A stretch of 64,000 bases of DNA from Albidovulum sediminis (GTDB lineage Bacteria > Pseudomonadota > Alphaproteobacteria > Rhodobacterales > Rhodobacteraceae): the NCBI RefSeq assembly GCF_025380365.1, contig NZ_JAOCQF010000001.1, positions 1,848,245-1,912,244 of the forward strand, read 5' to 3'. The position numbers and the translations under genes were made by a program. Below, one piece after another: positions 10,284-19,932 of this stretch (within the stretch, counting starts at the first letter, position 1; each line of letters opens with the position of its first letter). The notes beneath the pieces were generated by a model that saw nothing but the letters and a program-made list of their open reading frames with translations, was not told the origin of the DNA and made no database searches.

Positions 10284-11984
10284 CTAGCGCGAGCCCCGCT
10301 TGGCATCGCTGAGAAAGCGCGAGGCCTCGGTGATCGTGAACTGGCCACGGCGGACCTTCTGGATCTTGCCCTGCCGGAGCAGCATGCCGAACGACCGCAG
10401 CCCGTCCTCGCGGCTGAAATCCGGTTTGTCGCTGACGGTCGCGACCTTGCGCAACAACTGCGGCCGCGAAAAGTGGGGCGTGCCCTCGATCGCCGCGGCA
10501 TAAGCCGCCGCGGCTTCCAGCAGGTCCGACAGGTCGGACGCACCCAGCAGTTCGGCGAATTCCGCGAAACTTCCGGCGTCCTCCGGCCGGATGCGGCGGC
10601 GCGGAACGATCACCTCGCTCTCGGGCAGGATGCGGGTGGGAACCGAGGTGCGGCGGCGCGCGGCCGAGGGCGGCATCTCATCCGCGGCCCGGGCGATGCG
10701 CTGCTCGGACACGAGGACAAGCGGCGGCGCCTCGGGCGCGCGTGCCGGGCCGGCTTCGGGGGCCGGGGCCTTTGCTTCACCGGGGGCGGCGGACGCGTCC
10801 CTTGCCTCTGCCGCCTCCGGTGCGGGTTCGGGAGCCGAGGGCGCGGAGGGAGCCGAGGGCGCGGAGGCCGACGATGGCCCCGATCCGGCATCCGGCCCCG
10901 AAGGGCCACCGGCCGACGACCGCGACTTGGGGCGGACCACGCGCGAAAGATCCTCGCGGTAGCGGTCGAGATAGGCGTCCTCATCCACTTCGGGCGCGGC
11001 ACTTTCGGCGTCGGACTTGAAACGACGATCCGCGACCGTGGCCGCGACGGCCGCCTTCATGTGCGAGATGGCGGACAGGCGCCGCCTGCTTTCCGGCCCC
11101 TCGAGCTTGCTGCGCGCCTCGTCCATGAGGCGGGCGACCGCCGTCTCGTCGTCGGCCGAGGCCTTTTCGAGGATGGAACGCCCGGGAACCGCGTCCGCGG
11201 CCGGCGTCTCCTCCTCCACCACCCTGCTTTCCTCGGTCACGCGGCGCAGCAGATCCTCATCCACCTTGGGCGTCGGGCGCGGGGATGCGGGCGGGCGCTG
11301 GCCGCCACGCAGATAGGGTGCCTCGGCCTCATAGGCGCGAAGGCGTGCGGCAAGATTGGGCAGCGTCGCCGGTCCCGCCGCGTCCGCAGCCGGGGGGGCG
11401 GCGCGCGCGGCACCCGTCACGGGGGCGGGAATTCCCGCGGCGTCCTCGTCCTCGTAGTACTCTTCCTCGTCGGCGTGCCCGGCCGCTTCAACTCCCGGCC
11501 CGCCGACATCGAGGTCATAACCGAAATCGACCGCTGGGGCCTCGGCCGGAAAGGCCGGCGCGGGCTCGGCCGCGGCCTCGGCGCCAAGGGCCGCCTCGGC
11601 TTCCGCCACGGCGGCGCGCAGGCGTCTGAGCTTTTCGGCGGCGGTTTCGGCAGGGGATGGGGCGGCCACCGGGGCTGCGACCTCTGGGGTTGCGGGCACC
11701 TCGCCCGCGGCTGTCTCGTCGGGTTCGGCGGCACGCAGCACGATGCCTTCGCCATCCACCCGCGCCTCGACCCGGCGGCGCACCTCGCGTTCGGCGATCC
11801 GGTGCAGCATCTCGGTATCCGGCGTGGGCGGCTCGGCACCGAAATACCGGTCCTGCGCGGCAAGGTCGCGGAAATACTCGGCAATGGCCCGCATCGTGCC
11901 GAACGGCTCGTCAAACCCCTCCAACGTGCAGGAGAAGGTTCCGTAGGACACCGTAAGGATCTTGTTCGCACTGACCATCGTCAT
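10284..11984 (-). CDS. Rhodobacterales-type conserved protein with long disordered Ala/Pro/Glu-rich middle
   Basis: A 566-residue protein that I do not recognise functionally. The N-terminal 80 residues (YGTFSCTLEGFDEPFGTMRAI onward) look like a compact conserved domain. Residues about 80-410 are low-complexity and rich in Ala, Glu and Pro, with short repeats such as SAPSAPSAP encoded by an imperfect 18-bp tandem repeat near 10840. The C-terminal 120 residues are again ordered (SFAEFAELLGASDLSDLLEAAAAYAAAIEG, then a winged-helix-like end with FSREDGLRSFGMLLRQGKIQKVRRGQFTI). This two-ended layout suggests an adaptor or tether. Databases often label relatives lipoprotein or CheA-like, but neither a lipobox nor histidine kinase motifs are present. 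It is divergent from the thiamine diphosphokinase gene. Confidence 0.75.
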   Translation of the reverse strand: MTMVSANKILTVSYGTFSCTLEGFDEPFGTMRAIAEYFRDLAAQDRYFGAEPPTPDTEMLHRIAEREVRRRVEARVDGEGIVLRAAEPDETAAGEVPATPEVAAPVAAPSPAETAAEKLRRLRAAVAEAEAALGAEAAAEPAPAFPAEAPAVDFGYDLDVGGPGVEAAGHADEEEYYEDEDAAGIPAPVTGAARAAPPAADAAGPATLPNLAARLRAYEAEAPYLRGGQRPPASPRPTPKVDEDLLRRVTEESRVVEEETPAADAVPGRSILEKASADDETAVARLMDEARSKLEGPESRRRLSAISHMKAAVAATVADRRFKSDAESAAPEVDEDAYLDRYREDLSRVVRPKSRSSAGGPSGPDAGSGPSSASAPSAPSAPSAPEPAPEAAEARDASAAPGEAKAPAPEAGPARAPEAPPLVLVSEQRIARAADEMPPSAARRRTSVPTRILPESEVIVPRRRIRPEDAGSFAEFAELLGASDLSDLLEAAAAYAAAIEGTPHFSRPQLLRKVATVSDKPDFSREDGLRSFGMLLRQGKIQKVRRGQFTITEASRFLSDAKRGSR

Positions 11985-12083
11985 TCTCGTCCGACACCCA
12001 CCATGCCCCGGAAGGGCTTACCCGATACTGGCCCCTTTGAATGATGACATATAGGAAAAAGGAAGGATTCTTTCAGGCTCGGA

Positions 12084-12830
12084 TTGCCTTTCTTTGCCCC
12101 AATCGTCATCAATTTGGCCATGTCACCCGTATTGCCCCCTTTCTCGCAACCGATCACGCTTCTGGGCGGCGGTGAGGTCGATCACGAGACCCTGGCGGAG
12201 GCTTTGTTGCTCGCTCCCGTGATCGTAGCGGCCGATGGTGGCGCGAATGTGGCATGGGCCCACGGACACAGCCCCGAATGGGTCGTCGGCGACCTCGACA
12301 GCGCGGATCGGCGGAAGCTGGCCGACATGCCCCCCGAGCGTGTGCTTTTTGTTGCCGAACAGGAAACCACCGACTTCGAAAAATGCCTTCGGCGGCTCGA
12401 TGCGCCCTTCGTTCTGGGGTTGGGTTTCACCGGACCGCGATTCGATCATTCGCTGTCGGCCTGCAACGCGCTGGCGCGCAATCCGCGCAGCGCCTGCCTG
12501 CTTCTGGGCCGGCAGGACGTGATCTTTCACGCGCCCGCGCGCCTCGCGCTCGACCTTGATCCAGGCACGCGTGTGTCGCTCTTTCCGATGGCCGAGGTTA
12601 CCGGCCGCTCCGACGGCCTGCGCTGGCCGATCGCCGGGCTGACGCTTGCGCCCGGCGGGCGGATCGGCACCTCGAACGAGGCGACGGGGCGGGTCGAGAT
12701 GGAATTCGACAGCGCGGGGATGCTGGTGATCCTGCCGCGGGCCGCCCTCAGAGCGGCGATTGCGGCGCTGCGACCGGAGTGGGGTGATCCAGCCGCGCCT
12801 GCCGGACAAGCTGCCGCTCGCGGTGGATGA
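12084..12830 (+). CDS. Thiamine diphosphokinase
   Basis: Transfers pyrophosphate from ATP to thiamine to give thiamine diphosphate (EC 2.7.6.2). The sequence shows the family signatures VVAADGGAN, VGDLDSAD (metal-binding Asp pair), EQETTDFEKCL and GFTGPRFDHSLS in the expected order, and ends with a C-terminal domain carrying TSNEATG. The frame opens at 12084; a start at the internal ATG of MSPVLPPF (12120) is more likely from the position of LLGGGE, giving about 236 residues. Its last 83 bases overlap the convergent EamA gene, an unusual amount for two real genes. No thiamine riboswitch was seen upstream. Confidence 0.9.
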   Translation: MPFFAPIVINLAMSPVLPPFSQPITLLGGGEVDHETLAEALLLAPVIVAADGGANVAWAHGHSPEWVVGDLDSADRRKLADMPPERVLFVAEQETTDFEKCLRRLDAPFVLGLGFTGPRFDHSLSACNALARNPRSACLLLGRQDVIFHAPARLALDLDPGTRVSLFPMAEVTGRSDGLRWPIAGLTLAPGGRIGTSNEATGRVEMEFDSAGMLVILPRAALRAAIAALRPEWGDPAAPAGQAAARGG

Positions 12831-13692
12831 CGTAAAGGCCCGAGCCCACGATCACGCCGATCCCCGCCCAGGTCAACCCGCCGGGGAAGTCGCTGAAAAC
12901 CATGAAGCCGAAAAGGGTTGCGGTCACGATCTCGAGGTAGTGGAGCGGCGCCAGCGTCGATGAGGGCGCGAACTTCAGCGCGTAGGTCATGGCCATGTGG
13001 CTGACCGCCGAGGCCAGACCGACGCAGAACACCCAAAGCCAGAAGATGCCCCTTGGCGGCGTGAAGTCGAGCGACGGTTCGCCGGCCCAGGTTCCCAGAC
13101 CCAGCAGCGGCAGGCAGAGAACACCGGCCACCAGCGCGGTGTGGAACTGCATCGGCACCGGATGCACCTCACGCGAGAGGCGGCGCGTCACCAGCATGTA
13201 GAGCGCGAAGCTGACCGCGGTGCCCAGCGGGAACAGCGCGACCGGGCCGAAGACCGCGAACGAGGGCTGGATCACCATGAGAGAGCCGCCGAAGCCCACC
13301 GCGCAGGCGATCAGGCGGCGCGGACCGACATGTTCGCCGAACACCAGCCGCCCGATCAGCAGGATGACGAAGGGCTCGACGAAGGCGATGGCGAGTGCGT
13401 CGGCAATCGGCATCACCTTGACGGCGGCAACGAAACAATAGGTCGACAGGATCAGCATCACCGCGCGCAGCGTCGTCAGCCGCAGCGCCGACGGCGTGAG
13501 CCGCAGCGGCAGGCCCAGCCACAGCACGACGGGCAGCATCAGCGCGGCCTGCACGACAAAGCGGCCAAGCGCGATCACGCCGACCGAGACCTCGGCGGCG
13601 GCAAGCTTGGAGGCAACGTCGATCAGCGGCGCAAAGACGCAAAAGCCGATCATCAGCGTGACGCCGGGCAGGATACGGTCGTTCGGGTTCAT
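12748..13692 (-). CDS. EamA/DMT-superfamily transporter
   Basis: A 314-residue inner-membrane protein with ten predicted hydrophobic helices arranged as two EamA halves (about 10-150 and 160-290). Family members export amino acids, nucleotides or other metabolites; RhaT and YdcZ are examples. The substrate cannot be told. Visible features include the loop of the first half with RLVFGEHVGPRRLIACAVGF, a typical EamA helix 4-5 signature, and a repeated version in the second half. The 3' end overlaps the end of thiamine diphosphokinase. Its promoter lies in the 90-base gap before the WYL regulator gene, which is transcribed in the same direction. Confidence 0.92.
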   Translation of the reverse strand: MNPNDRILPGVTLMIGFCVFAPLIDVASKLAAAEVSVGVIALGRFVVQAALMLPVVLWLGLPLRLTPSALRLTTLRAVMLILSTYCFVAAVKVMPIADALAIAFVEPFVILLIGRLVFGEHVGPRRLIACAVGFGGSLMVIQPSFAVFGPVALFPLGTAVSFALYMLVTRRLSREVHPVPMQFHTALVAGVLCLPLLGLGTWAGEPSLDFTPPRGIFWLWVFCVGLASAVSHMAMTYALKFAPSSTLAPLHYLEIVTATLFGFMVFSDFPGGLTWAGIGVIVGSGLYVIHRERQLVRQARLDHPTPVAAPQSPL

Positions 13693-13782
13693 GGCTTCCC
13701 GCTACCGCGCCGCCGCAGGGCCGTCCATGGGGAAAATGTGCCGGATACAATCGTCCCCATGAACGCCCCCGCGAGGCGCTGG

Positions 13783-14472
13783 TCAGGCGGGCACGGGCGC
13801 CGTGGGCATGCGCGCGGCCCAGCCCGCCCTGAGCGCCGCGCCGCGCCCGGTGAAGCCGCCGCCGGGAAGCACGCAATCCTCGATCCGGTCCAGTCTGAAA
13901 TGGCGGAAATCCTCGCGCAGTTCGCACCAGGCGGCCAATACGACCGCGTCGGCATAATGGATCAGCGCGACCGGCAGCACGGACCGGTGGGTCACCCGCC
14001 CGTCGGCGTCGCGGTAGGCGATGGCAAGCCGACGTTCTTCCCGGATTGCGCGGCGGAGGAGCGCGGGTTCGGTGGCGGCGGGCGGCATCCCGTGCCAGCC
14101 GGACGCGCCCGGAGACGCGCCCAAGCCGACACGCTTGCGCGCGGGCTGCGCGGCCGCGATCTTCGCCGCGACGGACTGCGCCGCCGCGACCTGCCCCCTG
14201 TCGCCGGTGCGCGGCAACAATGCCAAGCCGACGATGATCGCCTCGATCTCATCCGATGTGAAATTCAGCGGCGGCAGGTCGAAACCCGGACGCAGCACGT
14301 AGCCAAGGCCCGCCGCCCCGTCGACCGGCACCCCCATCGCCTGAAGGCTGGCGATATCGCGGTAGATCGTGCGCCGCGAGGCGCCCAGCCGCCCGGCGAT
14401 CTCTTCGGCCGTCAGGGCGCACCGGTGCGCCCGCAAAAGCGCAATGATCTCAAGCATCCGGGTCGGTTTCAT
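13783..14472 (-). CDS. YafY-type HTH/WYL transcriptional regulator
   Basis: A 229-residue DNA-binding protein. The N-terminal HTH_11 domain (about 1-60, RMLEIIALLRAHRCALTAEEIAGRLGASRRTIYRDI, shortened here in description) is of the DeoR-like winged-helix type, followed by a WYL ligand-sensing domain (about 125-215, AIREERRLAIAYRD and DAVVLAAWCELREDFRHFRLDRI). WYL domains bind oligonucleotides or other ligands. The ATG at 14472 starts the MKPTRMLEI segment where homology begins; the longer frame upstream is not conserved. It stands alone, with no obvious target beside it except the EamA gene downstream, which it could control. Confidence 0.88.
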   Translation of the reverse strand: MKPTRMLEIIALLRAHRCALTAEEIAGRLGASRRTIYRDIASLQAMGVPVDGAAGLGYVLRPGFDLPPLNFTSDEIEAIIVGLALLPRTGDRGQVAAAQSVAAKIAAAQPARKRVGLGASPGASGWHGMPPAATEPALLRRAIREERRLAIAYRDADGRVTHRSVLPVALIHYADAVVLAAWCELREDFRHFRLDRIEDCVLPGGGFTGRGAALRAGWAARMPTAPVPA

Positions 14473-14585
14473 GGCGCCGGAGTTCCCCGCGATTCCCTGC
14501 TGACAATCAGATGTCAGCAGGATCTCTCGGGATGCGCGCCATGACAAGGGCGAGGCTGCGGCCCGCCGGACGACCAGTCACGACC

Positions 14586-15962
14586 TCAGCAGTTCGGCAC
14601 GTTGACGGCGAGCCCGCCGAGCGAGGTTTCCTTGTACTTCTCGTGCATGTCCCGGCCCGTCTGCCACATCGTCTCGATCGCGGCGTCGAGCGGCACGAGG
14701 TGCTGGCCGTCGCCCCGAAGCGCCAGCGAGGCGGCGGAGACGGCCTTGATCGCGCCAAGGCCGTTCCTTTCGATGCAGGGCACCTGCACCAGCCCCTTCA
14801 CAGGGTCGCAGGTCATGCCGAGATGATGTTCGAGCGCGATTTCGGCCGCGTTTTCAACCTGCTCCGGCGTGCCGCCCATGACCGCGCACAGCCCCGCCGC
14901 CGCCATCGCCGCAGCCGATCCGACCTCGGCCTGGCAGCCGCATTCGGCGCCCGAGATCGAGGCGTTGTGCTTGCAGAGCCCGCCGATGGCCGCTGCCGTC
15001 AGAAGGAAATCCCCGACCTTCGAAGGCGTCGCGCCCGGCACATGGTCCAGCCAGTAGCGGATGACCGCGGGCAGCACCCCGGCCGCCCCGTTGGTCGGCG
15101 CGGTCACCACCTGGCCGCCGGCGGCGTTCTCCTCGTTCACCGCCATGGCATAGACGCTCATCCAGTCGTTGATCGTGTGCGGCGCGGTCAGGTTCATGCC
15201 GCGTTCGGCCAGAAGCGCCTCGTGGATCGCCTTCGCGCGGCGGCGCACCTTCAGCCCGCCCGGCAGGATGCCGTCGGTTGCAAGGCCGCGTTCGATGCAG
15301 TCGTTCATCACCTGCCAGAGCCGCGCCATGCCTTCGTCCAGGTCGCGGGCGGAGCGGAAGTGCAGTTCGTTCGCGCGCTTCATCTGGGCGATGGACTTGC
15401 CCGATGCCTTCGCCATGTCGAGCATTTCCGCCGCGGTCTGGAACGGATGCGGACAGCCCGAGGGCTTGGCCGCGACCTTGTCGGCGCTGTCCGCCTCTGC
15501 CGCCGTCAGGACGAAGCCGCCGCCGATGGAATAGTAGGTTTCCTGTAGGATAACGTCGCCCTGCGCATCGGTGGCCATCAGGATCATGCCGTTGGCATGG
15601 CCGGGCAGCGCGGGGCCGTAGTCGAACGCCAGGTCCTTCGCGGGGTCGAAGGCCAGGACTGGCAGGCCGGGCGGCGTCACCGTGCCGGTCGCGGCGATGG
15701 CGGCAAGCGCCGCCTCAGCCTTATCGTGGTCGTAAGTTTCGGGAACGAAGCCCGCAAGGCCAAGGATCGTCGCCCGGTCGGTCGCGTGACCCTTGCCGGT
15801 GAAGGCGAGCGAGCCGTGGAGCGAGGCCCTGAGGCCCGCGGGATGGAAGGGCGAGGCGCGCAGGAGGTCCAGAAAGCGCGACCCCGCCACCATCGGCCCC
15901 ATCGTGTGCGACGACGAAGGGCCGACACCCACCTTGAACATGTCGAAGACGGACAGAAACAT
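14586..15962 (-). CDS. sdaA: L-serine ammonia-lyase (iron-sulfur type)
   Basis: Deaminates L-serine to pyruvate and ammonia using a [4Fe-4S] cluster. It is the one-chain type (458 residues). The N-terminal beta domain has the SSSHTMGPM motif near residue 15. The C-terminal alpha domain has [16 protein letters not shown] and the cluster cysteines in [14 protein letters not shown]. Length is normal. It lies 12 bases downstream of a GST-family gene and is probably co-transcribed with it. A glycine or serine catabolic role fits; no glycine cleavage genes are near. Confidence 0.95.
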   Translation of the reverse strand: MFLSVFDMFKVGVGPSSSHTMGPMVAGSRFLDLLRASPFHPAGLRASLHGSLAFTGKGHATDRATILGLAGFVPETYDHDKAEAALAAIAATGTVTPPGLPVLAFDPAKDLAFDYGPALPGHANGMILMATDAQGDVILQETYYSIGGGFVLTAAEADSADKVAAKPSGCPHPFQTAAEMLDMAKASGKSIAQMKRANELHFRSARDLDEGMARLWQVMNDCIERGLATDGILPGGLKVRRRAKAIHEALLAERGMNLTAPHTINDWMSVYAMAVNEENAAGGQVVTAPTNGAAGVLPAVIRYWLDHVPGATPSKVGDFLLTAAAIGGLCKHNASISGAECGCQAEVGSAAAMAAAGLCAVMGGTPEQVENAAEIALEHHLGMTCDPVKGLVQVPCIERNGLGAIKAVSAASLALRGDGQHLVPLDAAIETMWQTGRDMHEKYKETSLGGLAVNVPNC

Positions 15963-15974
15963 TTGGCGATCCTT

Positions 15975-16667
15975 TCAGGTCGCGCTGCCCTCGGGCGGGC
16001 ATGCGTAGGAGGGTGCGGTGAAGATCGTGTCGCCCAGCCCCTCGATCAAGGCGGCCTGGCGGGCGGAGGGCCGACGCTCGGTCGCGGCGGCGACGGCGTG
16101 AAGGGCCGGGTACCGCGCGAGGTCGAGCCAGCCCAGCGTCTCGGCCGGGTAAAGCGCCAGCCAGCGCAGGAGGCAGGAGACGTAGAGCGTCAGGACCGAG
16201 GGCACATCGGGCGAAAACCACGCGGGCCGGGTGGCCGCCATGGCGTCCAGCAGCGCGAGGTGGCCGGCGATGCGGTCCTGCGTTGCCGCCAGGAACGCCG
16301 CCACGTCCGCGCCCTGCCCCGCATGGCGGTCGGCGTAGAAGGCCAGCCGCGCATCGGCGTGAAGCGTGTTCGACACGAAGAACAGCCACTTGAGGAAATC
16401 GCCCCGCGCCGGGTCGCCCGGCTGCGGCGCGAGTGCCCCGTGACGCTCGGAGAGCCAGAGAAGGATTGCCCCGGTCTCGAACAGCGCCCCCTCGGGCGTT
16501 TCCAGTGCGGGGATCAGGCCGTTGGGATTGAGACGGCGGTAGGCCGCGCCGTCCTGCGCCCGCACGCGCCGGTCCACCAGCACCGCGCGATGGGGCTGGT
16601 CCAGTTCCATCAGCGCCAGCCGGACGATCAGCGAGGCGTTGTCGGGGGCGTAGTGCAGGACATACAT
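15975..16667 (-). CDS. Glutathione S-transferase family protein
   Basis: A 230-residue cytosolic protein with an N-terminal thioredoxin-like GST domain (YAPDNASLIVRLALMELDQP, then NPNGLIPALETPEGALFETGAILLWLSE, the glutathione-binding cis-Pro and Glu-Thr region) and an all-helical C-terminal domain. The chosen start at 16667 is the first ATG before the conserved MYVLHYAPDN; the longer frame has no similarity to the fold. It is followed by sdaA after 12 bases. Substrate is unknown: GSTs conjugate or reduce varied electrophiles. This is one of three unrelated GST-type proteins in the window. Confidence 0.88.
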   Translation of the reverse strand: MYVLHYAPDNASLIVRLALMELDQPHRAVLVDRRVRAQDGAAYRRLNPNGLIPALETPEGALFETGAILLWLSERHGALAPQPGDPARGDFLKWLFFVSNTLHADARLAFYADRHAGQGADVAAFLAATQDRIAGHLALLDAMAATRPAWFSPDVPSVLTLYVSCLLRWLALYPAETLGWLDLARYPALHAVAAATERRPSARQAALIEGLGDTIFTAPSYACPPEGSAT

Positions 16668-16835
16668 GGCGGTCTCCCTGCCCATGCTTATCGCCGGACG
16701 AAAGGCCGGGGAGAAGCGCGAAAGCGACGTTTCTTGCCGCGATGGCGCACCTTGGCGGGGCACCGCTTCCGGGCTTGCGCCCCGGACGCCATGCGCCTAG
16801 ATAGGCGCGTCAGCCCGAAACAGGACCCGGTCCCG

Positions 16836-17213
16836 ATGGAAAACGTCATTCTCACCGTCCATCTGATCCTCGCGCTCATGCTCATCGGCGTGGTGCTGCT
16901 GCAGCGGTCGGAGGGAGGCGGGCTTCTGTCCGGCGGCGGCGCGATGAGCGCGCGCGGCGCGGCCAACGCGCTGACCAAGTTGACCTGGGCGCTGGCGATC
17001 GCCTTCATCACGACCTCGATCGCGCTGACGCTGATCGCGGCACAGAAGTCCGAAGGCACCTCGGTCGTCGACCAGCCCGTGACCGAGGCGCCGGCCGACG
17101 CGCCCGTGGCCCCGGCGGTGCCGACCGGCGACCTTCTGCCGCCCTCCAGCACCGACGGCACGCAGGCCCCGGCGGCCGGTGACGCGCCGCTGACGCCGCC
17201 TTCGCTCGACTGA
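16836..17213 (+). CDS. secG: Preprotein translocase subunit SecG
   Basis: Small subunit of the SecYEG protein-export channel. The 125 residues contain two transmembrane helices (about 3-22 and 52-72) with the conserved cytosolic loop QRSEGGGLLSGGGAMSARGAANALTK, abbreviated here, which is the SecG signature. The Pro/Ala-rich tail after residue 75 is a usual alphaproteobacterial extension. The start ATG at 16836 gives the MENVILTVHLI family N-terminus. It lies about 160 bases before pyrG, the same order as in many Rhodobacterales. Confidence 0.96.
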   Translation: MENVILTVHLILALMLIGVVLLQRSEGGGLLSGGGAMSARGAANALTKLTWALAIAFITTSIALTLIAAQKSEGTSVVDQPVTEAPADAPVAPAVPTGDLLPPSSTDGTQAPAAGDAPLTPPSLD

Positions 17214-17372
17214 CCACAACCCTTTGATCCGGCCGTCCGGACGGCCCACTAGACCTTGCGGTCCTGTTGCGGGCAGGCTGCGAATCTGTTAAGGCTTGAA
17301 TCCCGTGATGCCGAGGCCCCGGCGCTTTGGCGAAACCAAGAATCTTGAGGCATTCACGGGGGCATCCGAACC

Positions 17373-19016
17373 ATGGCGCGTTACGTCTTCATCACCGGTG
17401 GCGTGGTCTCTTCGCTTGGGAAGGGGCTGGCCTCGGCGGCGCTTGGCGCGCTTCTGCAGGCGCGCGGCTATTCGGTGCGGCTCCGGAAACTCGACCCCTA
17501 CCTGAACGTCGACCCCGGCACGATGTCGCCGTTCGAGCACGGCGAGGTCTTCGTCACCGACGATGGCGCGGAAACCGACCTCGACCTCGGGCATTACGAA
17601 CGCTTCACCGGCGTCCATGCCCGCAAGACCGATTCCATCTCCTCGGGCCGGATCTATTCCAACGTGCTGGAGAAGGAGCGCCGCGGCGACTACCTTGGCA
17701 AGACGATCCAGGTCATCCCCCACGTCACCAACGAGATCAAGGACTTCCTCAGGATCGGGGAGGACGAGGTCGACTTCATGCTGTGCGAGATTGGCGGCAC
17801 CGTCGGCGACATCGAGGGGCTGCCCTTCTTCGAGGCGATCCGCCAGTTCATCCATGAGCGCCCGCGCGGCCAGTCGATCCTGATGCACCTGACGCTGCTG
17901 CCCTACCTGTCCGCATCGGGCGAGTTGAAGACCAAGCCCACCCAGCACTCGGTCAAGGAACTGCAGTCGATCGGCCTTGCGCCCGATGTGCTCGTCTGCC
18001 GGTCCGAACACCCGATCCCGGACAAGGAACGCGCCAAGATCGCGCTGTTCTGCAACGTCCGGCAAGAGGCGGTGATCCCCGCCTACGACCTTTCCACCAT
18101 CTACGAGGCGCCGCTGGCCTATCACCGCGCCGGGCTTGACCAGGCCGTGCTCGACGCCTTCGGCATCTCGCCCGCGCCGCGCCCGAACCTCGCGCGGTGG
18201 GAAGACGTGATGGACCGCCTGACCCATGCCGAGGGCGAGGTGCGGGTGGCCATCGTCGGCAAGTACACCCAGCTGGAGGATGCCTACAAATCCATCGCAG
18301 AGGCGCTGACCCACGGCGGCATGGCCAACCGCGTACGCGTCAAGGCCGAATGGATCGACGCCGAGATCTTCGAGCGGGAGGACCCCGCGCCCTGGCTCGA
18401 ACGGTTCCACGCCATCCTCGTCCCCGGCGGCTTCGGCGAGCGCGGCACCGAGGGCAAGATCAAGGCCGCCCAGTTCGCGCGCGAGAAGGGCGTGCCCTAC
18501 CTCGGCATCTGCCTTGGCATGCAGATGGCGGTGATCGAGGCGGCGCGCAACCTCGCCGGTGTGACCCGCGCCGGGTCCGAGGAGTTCGACCACGAGAAGG
18601 GCGAGAAGCGGTTCGAGCCGGTCGTCTACCACCTCAAGGAATGGGTGCAGGGCAACCACATGGTCTCGCGCCGCGCGGACGACGACAAGGGCGGCACGAT
18701 GCGCCTTGGCGCCTATACCGCGCATCTCAAGCCCGGCTCGAAAGTGGCCGGCGTCTACGGCGCGACCGAGATCGAGGAACGCCACCGCCACCGCTACGAG
18801 GTGGACATCAAGTACCGCGAGAAGCTGGAAAGCTGCGGTCTGATCTTCTCCGGCATGTCGCCCGACGGACGGCTTCCCGAGATCGTCGAGTGGAAGGACC
18901 ACCCCTGGTTCATCGGCGTGCAGTTCCACCCGGAACTGAAATCCAAACCCTTCGCCCCGCATCCGCTGTTTGCGGATTTCGTGCGAGCGGCGAAGGAGGT
19001 GGAGCGGTTGGTGTGA
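17373..19016 (+). CDS. pyrG: CTP synthase
   Basis: Converts UTP to CTP with ATP and glutamine. The 547-residue protein has the N-terminal amidoligase domain (about 1-270), starting [18 protein letters not shown] with the P-loop, and the C-terminal class I glutamine amidotransferase domain (about 290-540) with the nucleophile Cys in [10 protein letters not shown] and the His-Glu pair in [10 protein letters not shown]. All are intact. It follows secG. A 16-bp palindrome at 17231-17246 in the gap might end secG transcription, but it lacks a U-tract. Confidence 0.97.
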   Translation: MARYVFITGGVVSSLGKGLASAALGALLQARGYSVRLRKLDPYLNVDPGTMSPFEHGEVFVTDDGAETDLDLGHYERFTGVHARKTDSISSGRIYSNVLEKERRGDYLGKTIQVIPHVTNEIKDFLRIGEDEVDFMLCEIGGTVGDIEGLPFFEAIRQFIHERPRGQSILMHLTLLPYLSASGELKTKPTQHSVKELQSIGLAPDVLVCRSEHPIPDKERAKIALFCNVRQEAVIPAYDLSTIYEAPLAYHRAGLDQAVLDAFGISPAPRPNLARWEDVMDRLTHAEGEVRVAIVGKYTQLEDAYKSIAEALTHGGMANRVRVKAEWIDAEIFEREDPAPWLERFHAILVPGGFGERGTEGKIKAAQFAREKGVPYLGICLGMQMAVIEAARNLAGVTRAGSEEFDHEKGEKRFEPVVYHLKEWVQGNHMVSRRADDDKGGTMRLGAYTAHLKPGSKVAGVYGATEIEERHRHRYEVDIKYREKLESCGLIFSGMSPDGRLPEIVEWKDHPWFIGVQFHPELKSKPFAPHPLFADFVRAAKEVERLV

Positions 19017-19160
19017 GGGGGGGAGATTTGTCGAGGCTCCGAAGTTCACCAGTATTCGAAAGGGCTGGGCAACTTTGGTTTTTAACTTCCCTTCGTACCA
19101 AATGCCGCTAATGTTCCAGGATCGGCAGCGACCAAATGTGATGCAACTTGGAGCAAAAAC

Positions 19161-19523
19161 GTGAAGAGGAGGTATGGCGCGGCCGTGTGTCTGCTGGCGC
19201 TCTTCTCGGTGAATTCAGGTGGCTACGGCTACGCACAAACCATTCCCTATCAATCAGATGAGTTCAATGACCCGGACAGTCGCATTCCGGCGATATTCGC
19301 CTGCATGTTTGCTGGGCACCAATCGGGGCTTGATGTTGCGGCGACTGAAACTGCGGTCGACTTTCTTCTTGATTCAGGCATAGCGCCCGAACAGATAGAC
19401 ACATGGGCGCATGACGCGACGATCTATGTATCGCGGGAACTTGCAGAAACGGATATGGCGAGCTTCTGGAAGCGTGAGTGTGAAACGCAGTTCGCGAACA
19501 TGCGCGCCGCCATGTCACAATAG
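19161..19523 (+). CDS. Hypothetical exported protein, AT-richer than neighbours
   Basis: A 120-residue protein starting at a GTG, with a Sec signal peptide (about residues 1-25, ending in GYAQ). The mature part has two cysteines (in IFACMFAG and KRECETQF) that might pair after export. I do not recognise a family. The codons are visibly less GC-rich than those of pyrG upstream (for example TTTCTTCTTGATTCA), and the gene has no operon partner, which suggests it was acquired. Immediately downstream is a spacer with a structured repeat that recurs after the other AT-rich orphan gene, at 57619. Confidence 0.6.
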   Translation: MKRRYGAAVCLLALFSVNSGGYGYAQTIPYQSDEFNDPDSRIPAIFACMFAGHQSGLDVAATETAVDFLLDSGIAPEQIDTWAHDATIYVSRELAETDMASFWKRECETQFANMRAAMSQ

Positions 19524-19932
19524 TTCCGTAGCGAGCTACGCCCCGTAGGATACGTGTTCGTACGCACCATTCCGTTCCACGAATCGGCGCGTGAAGTCAC
19601 GCATCCTGCGTCCCACTCTCGTCCGATTTCCCAACCGTCCGGCGCCAGCGGAGCCGCCCTTGCCCTGCGGCTTGCGCCTCCGGGCATTCGGACCGGGCGA
19701 AGGTCCACCGGGCCTTCGCCTGCCGGTCCTCGGGCATTCCGTCCGTGCGGGTTCTCCGCCCCGTCTGATCATCACAATCGCGCGAGACCACCCTCCGCGA
19801 GCCCGTTTCCGGGCCGTTCGGCCGGCAAGGCCGCCGTCCGCTCCCTAGCCAAACCGTCCTGCCCGTCGCATCCTTTCGCGCGGCGCGCGCCCCGGCTCGC
19901 CCGAACAAGACGCTTTGGGAGGAGCGCACCGC
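19524..19932. other. Non-coding spacer with hairpins and a structured repeat
   Basis: About 400 bases without a convincing gene. It begins with a short hairpin (cgtagc/gctacg near 19528-19541), continues with a second near 19589-19602, and carries repeat copy A at 19651-19731. Frames that cross it are short or use the repeat in several frames at once, as expected for non-coding repeated DNA. A ribosome-binding GGAGG at 19919-19923 belongs to the GST gene that follows. Confidence 0.6.
19651..19731. repeat. Structured ~80-bp repeat, copy A
   Basis: Aligns without gaps to 57619-57699 (67 of 81 positions identical by my count). The core GGCTTGCGCCTCCGGGCA is nearly invariant. It folds into a stem 19697-19706 with 19710-19719 (10 pairs, one G-T), enclosed by GGACC/GGTCC (19690-19694 with 19725-19729). 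One pair differs from copy B by a compensating change, which points to selection on the hairpin. Confidence 0.75.

Noticed and set aside
10473-12044. A 523-codon plus-strand frame opposite the disordered-protein gene
   Set aside because: Arg/Gly-rich antisense artefact. The minus-strand frame has conserved-looking ends and a better start.
16765-16790. A short inverted repeat tccggg/cccgga upstream of secG that resembles part of the structured repeat
   Set aside because: Only six base pairs and no alignment to the rest of the repeat; it is likely chance in GC-rich DNA.
17231-17246. A 16-bp palindrome between secG and pyrG as terminator
   Set aside because: It is self-complementary without a usable loop and has no U-tract, so I did not call it a terminator.
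17289-19049. A 586-codon minus-strand open frame opposite pyrG
   Set aside because: It is the complement of the pyrG frame. Composition is biased to His, Arg and Asp with no recognisable domain.
18970-19164. A 64-codon frame across the pyrG end
   Set aside because: It starts inside pyrG in another frame, has no ribosome-binding site and has no family similarity.
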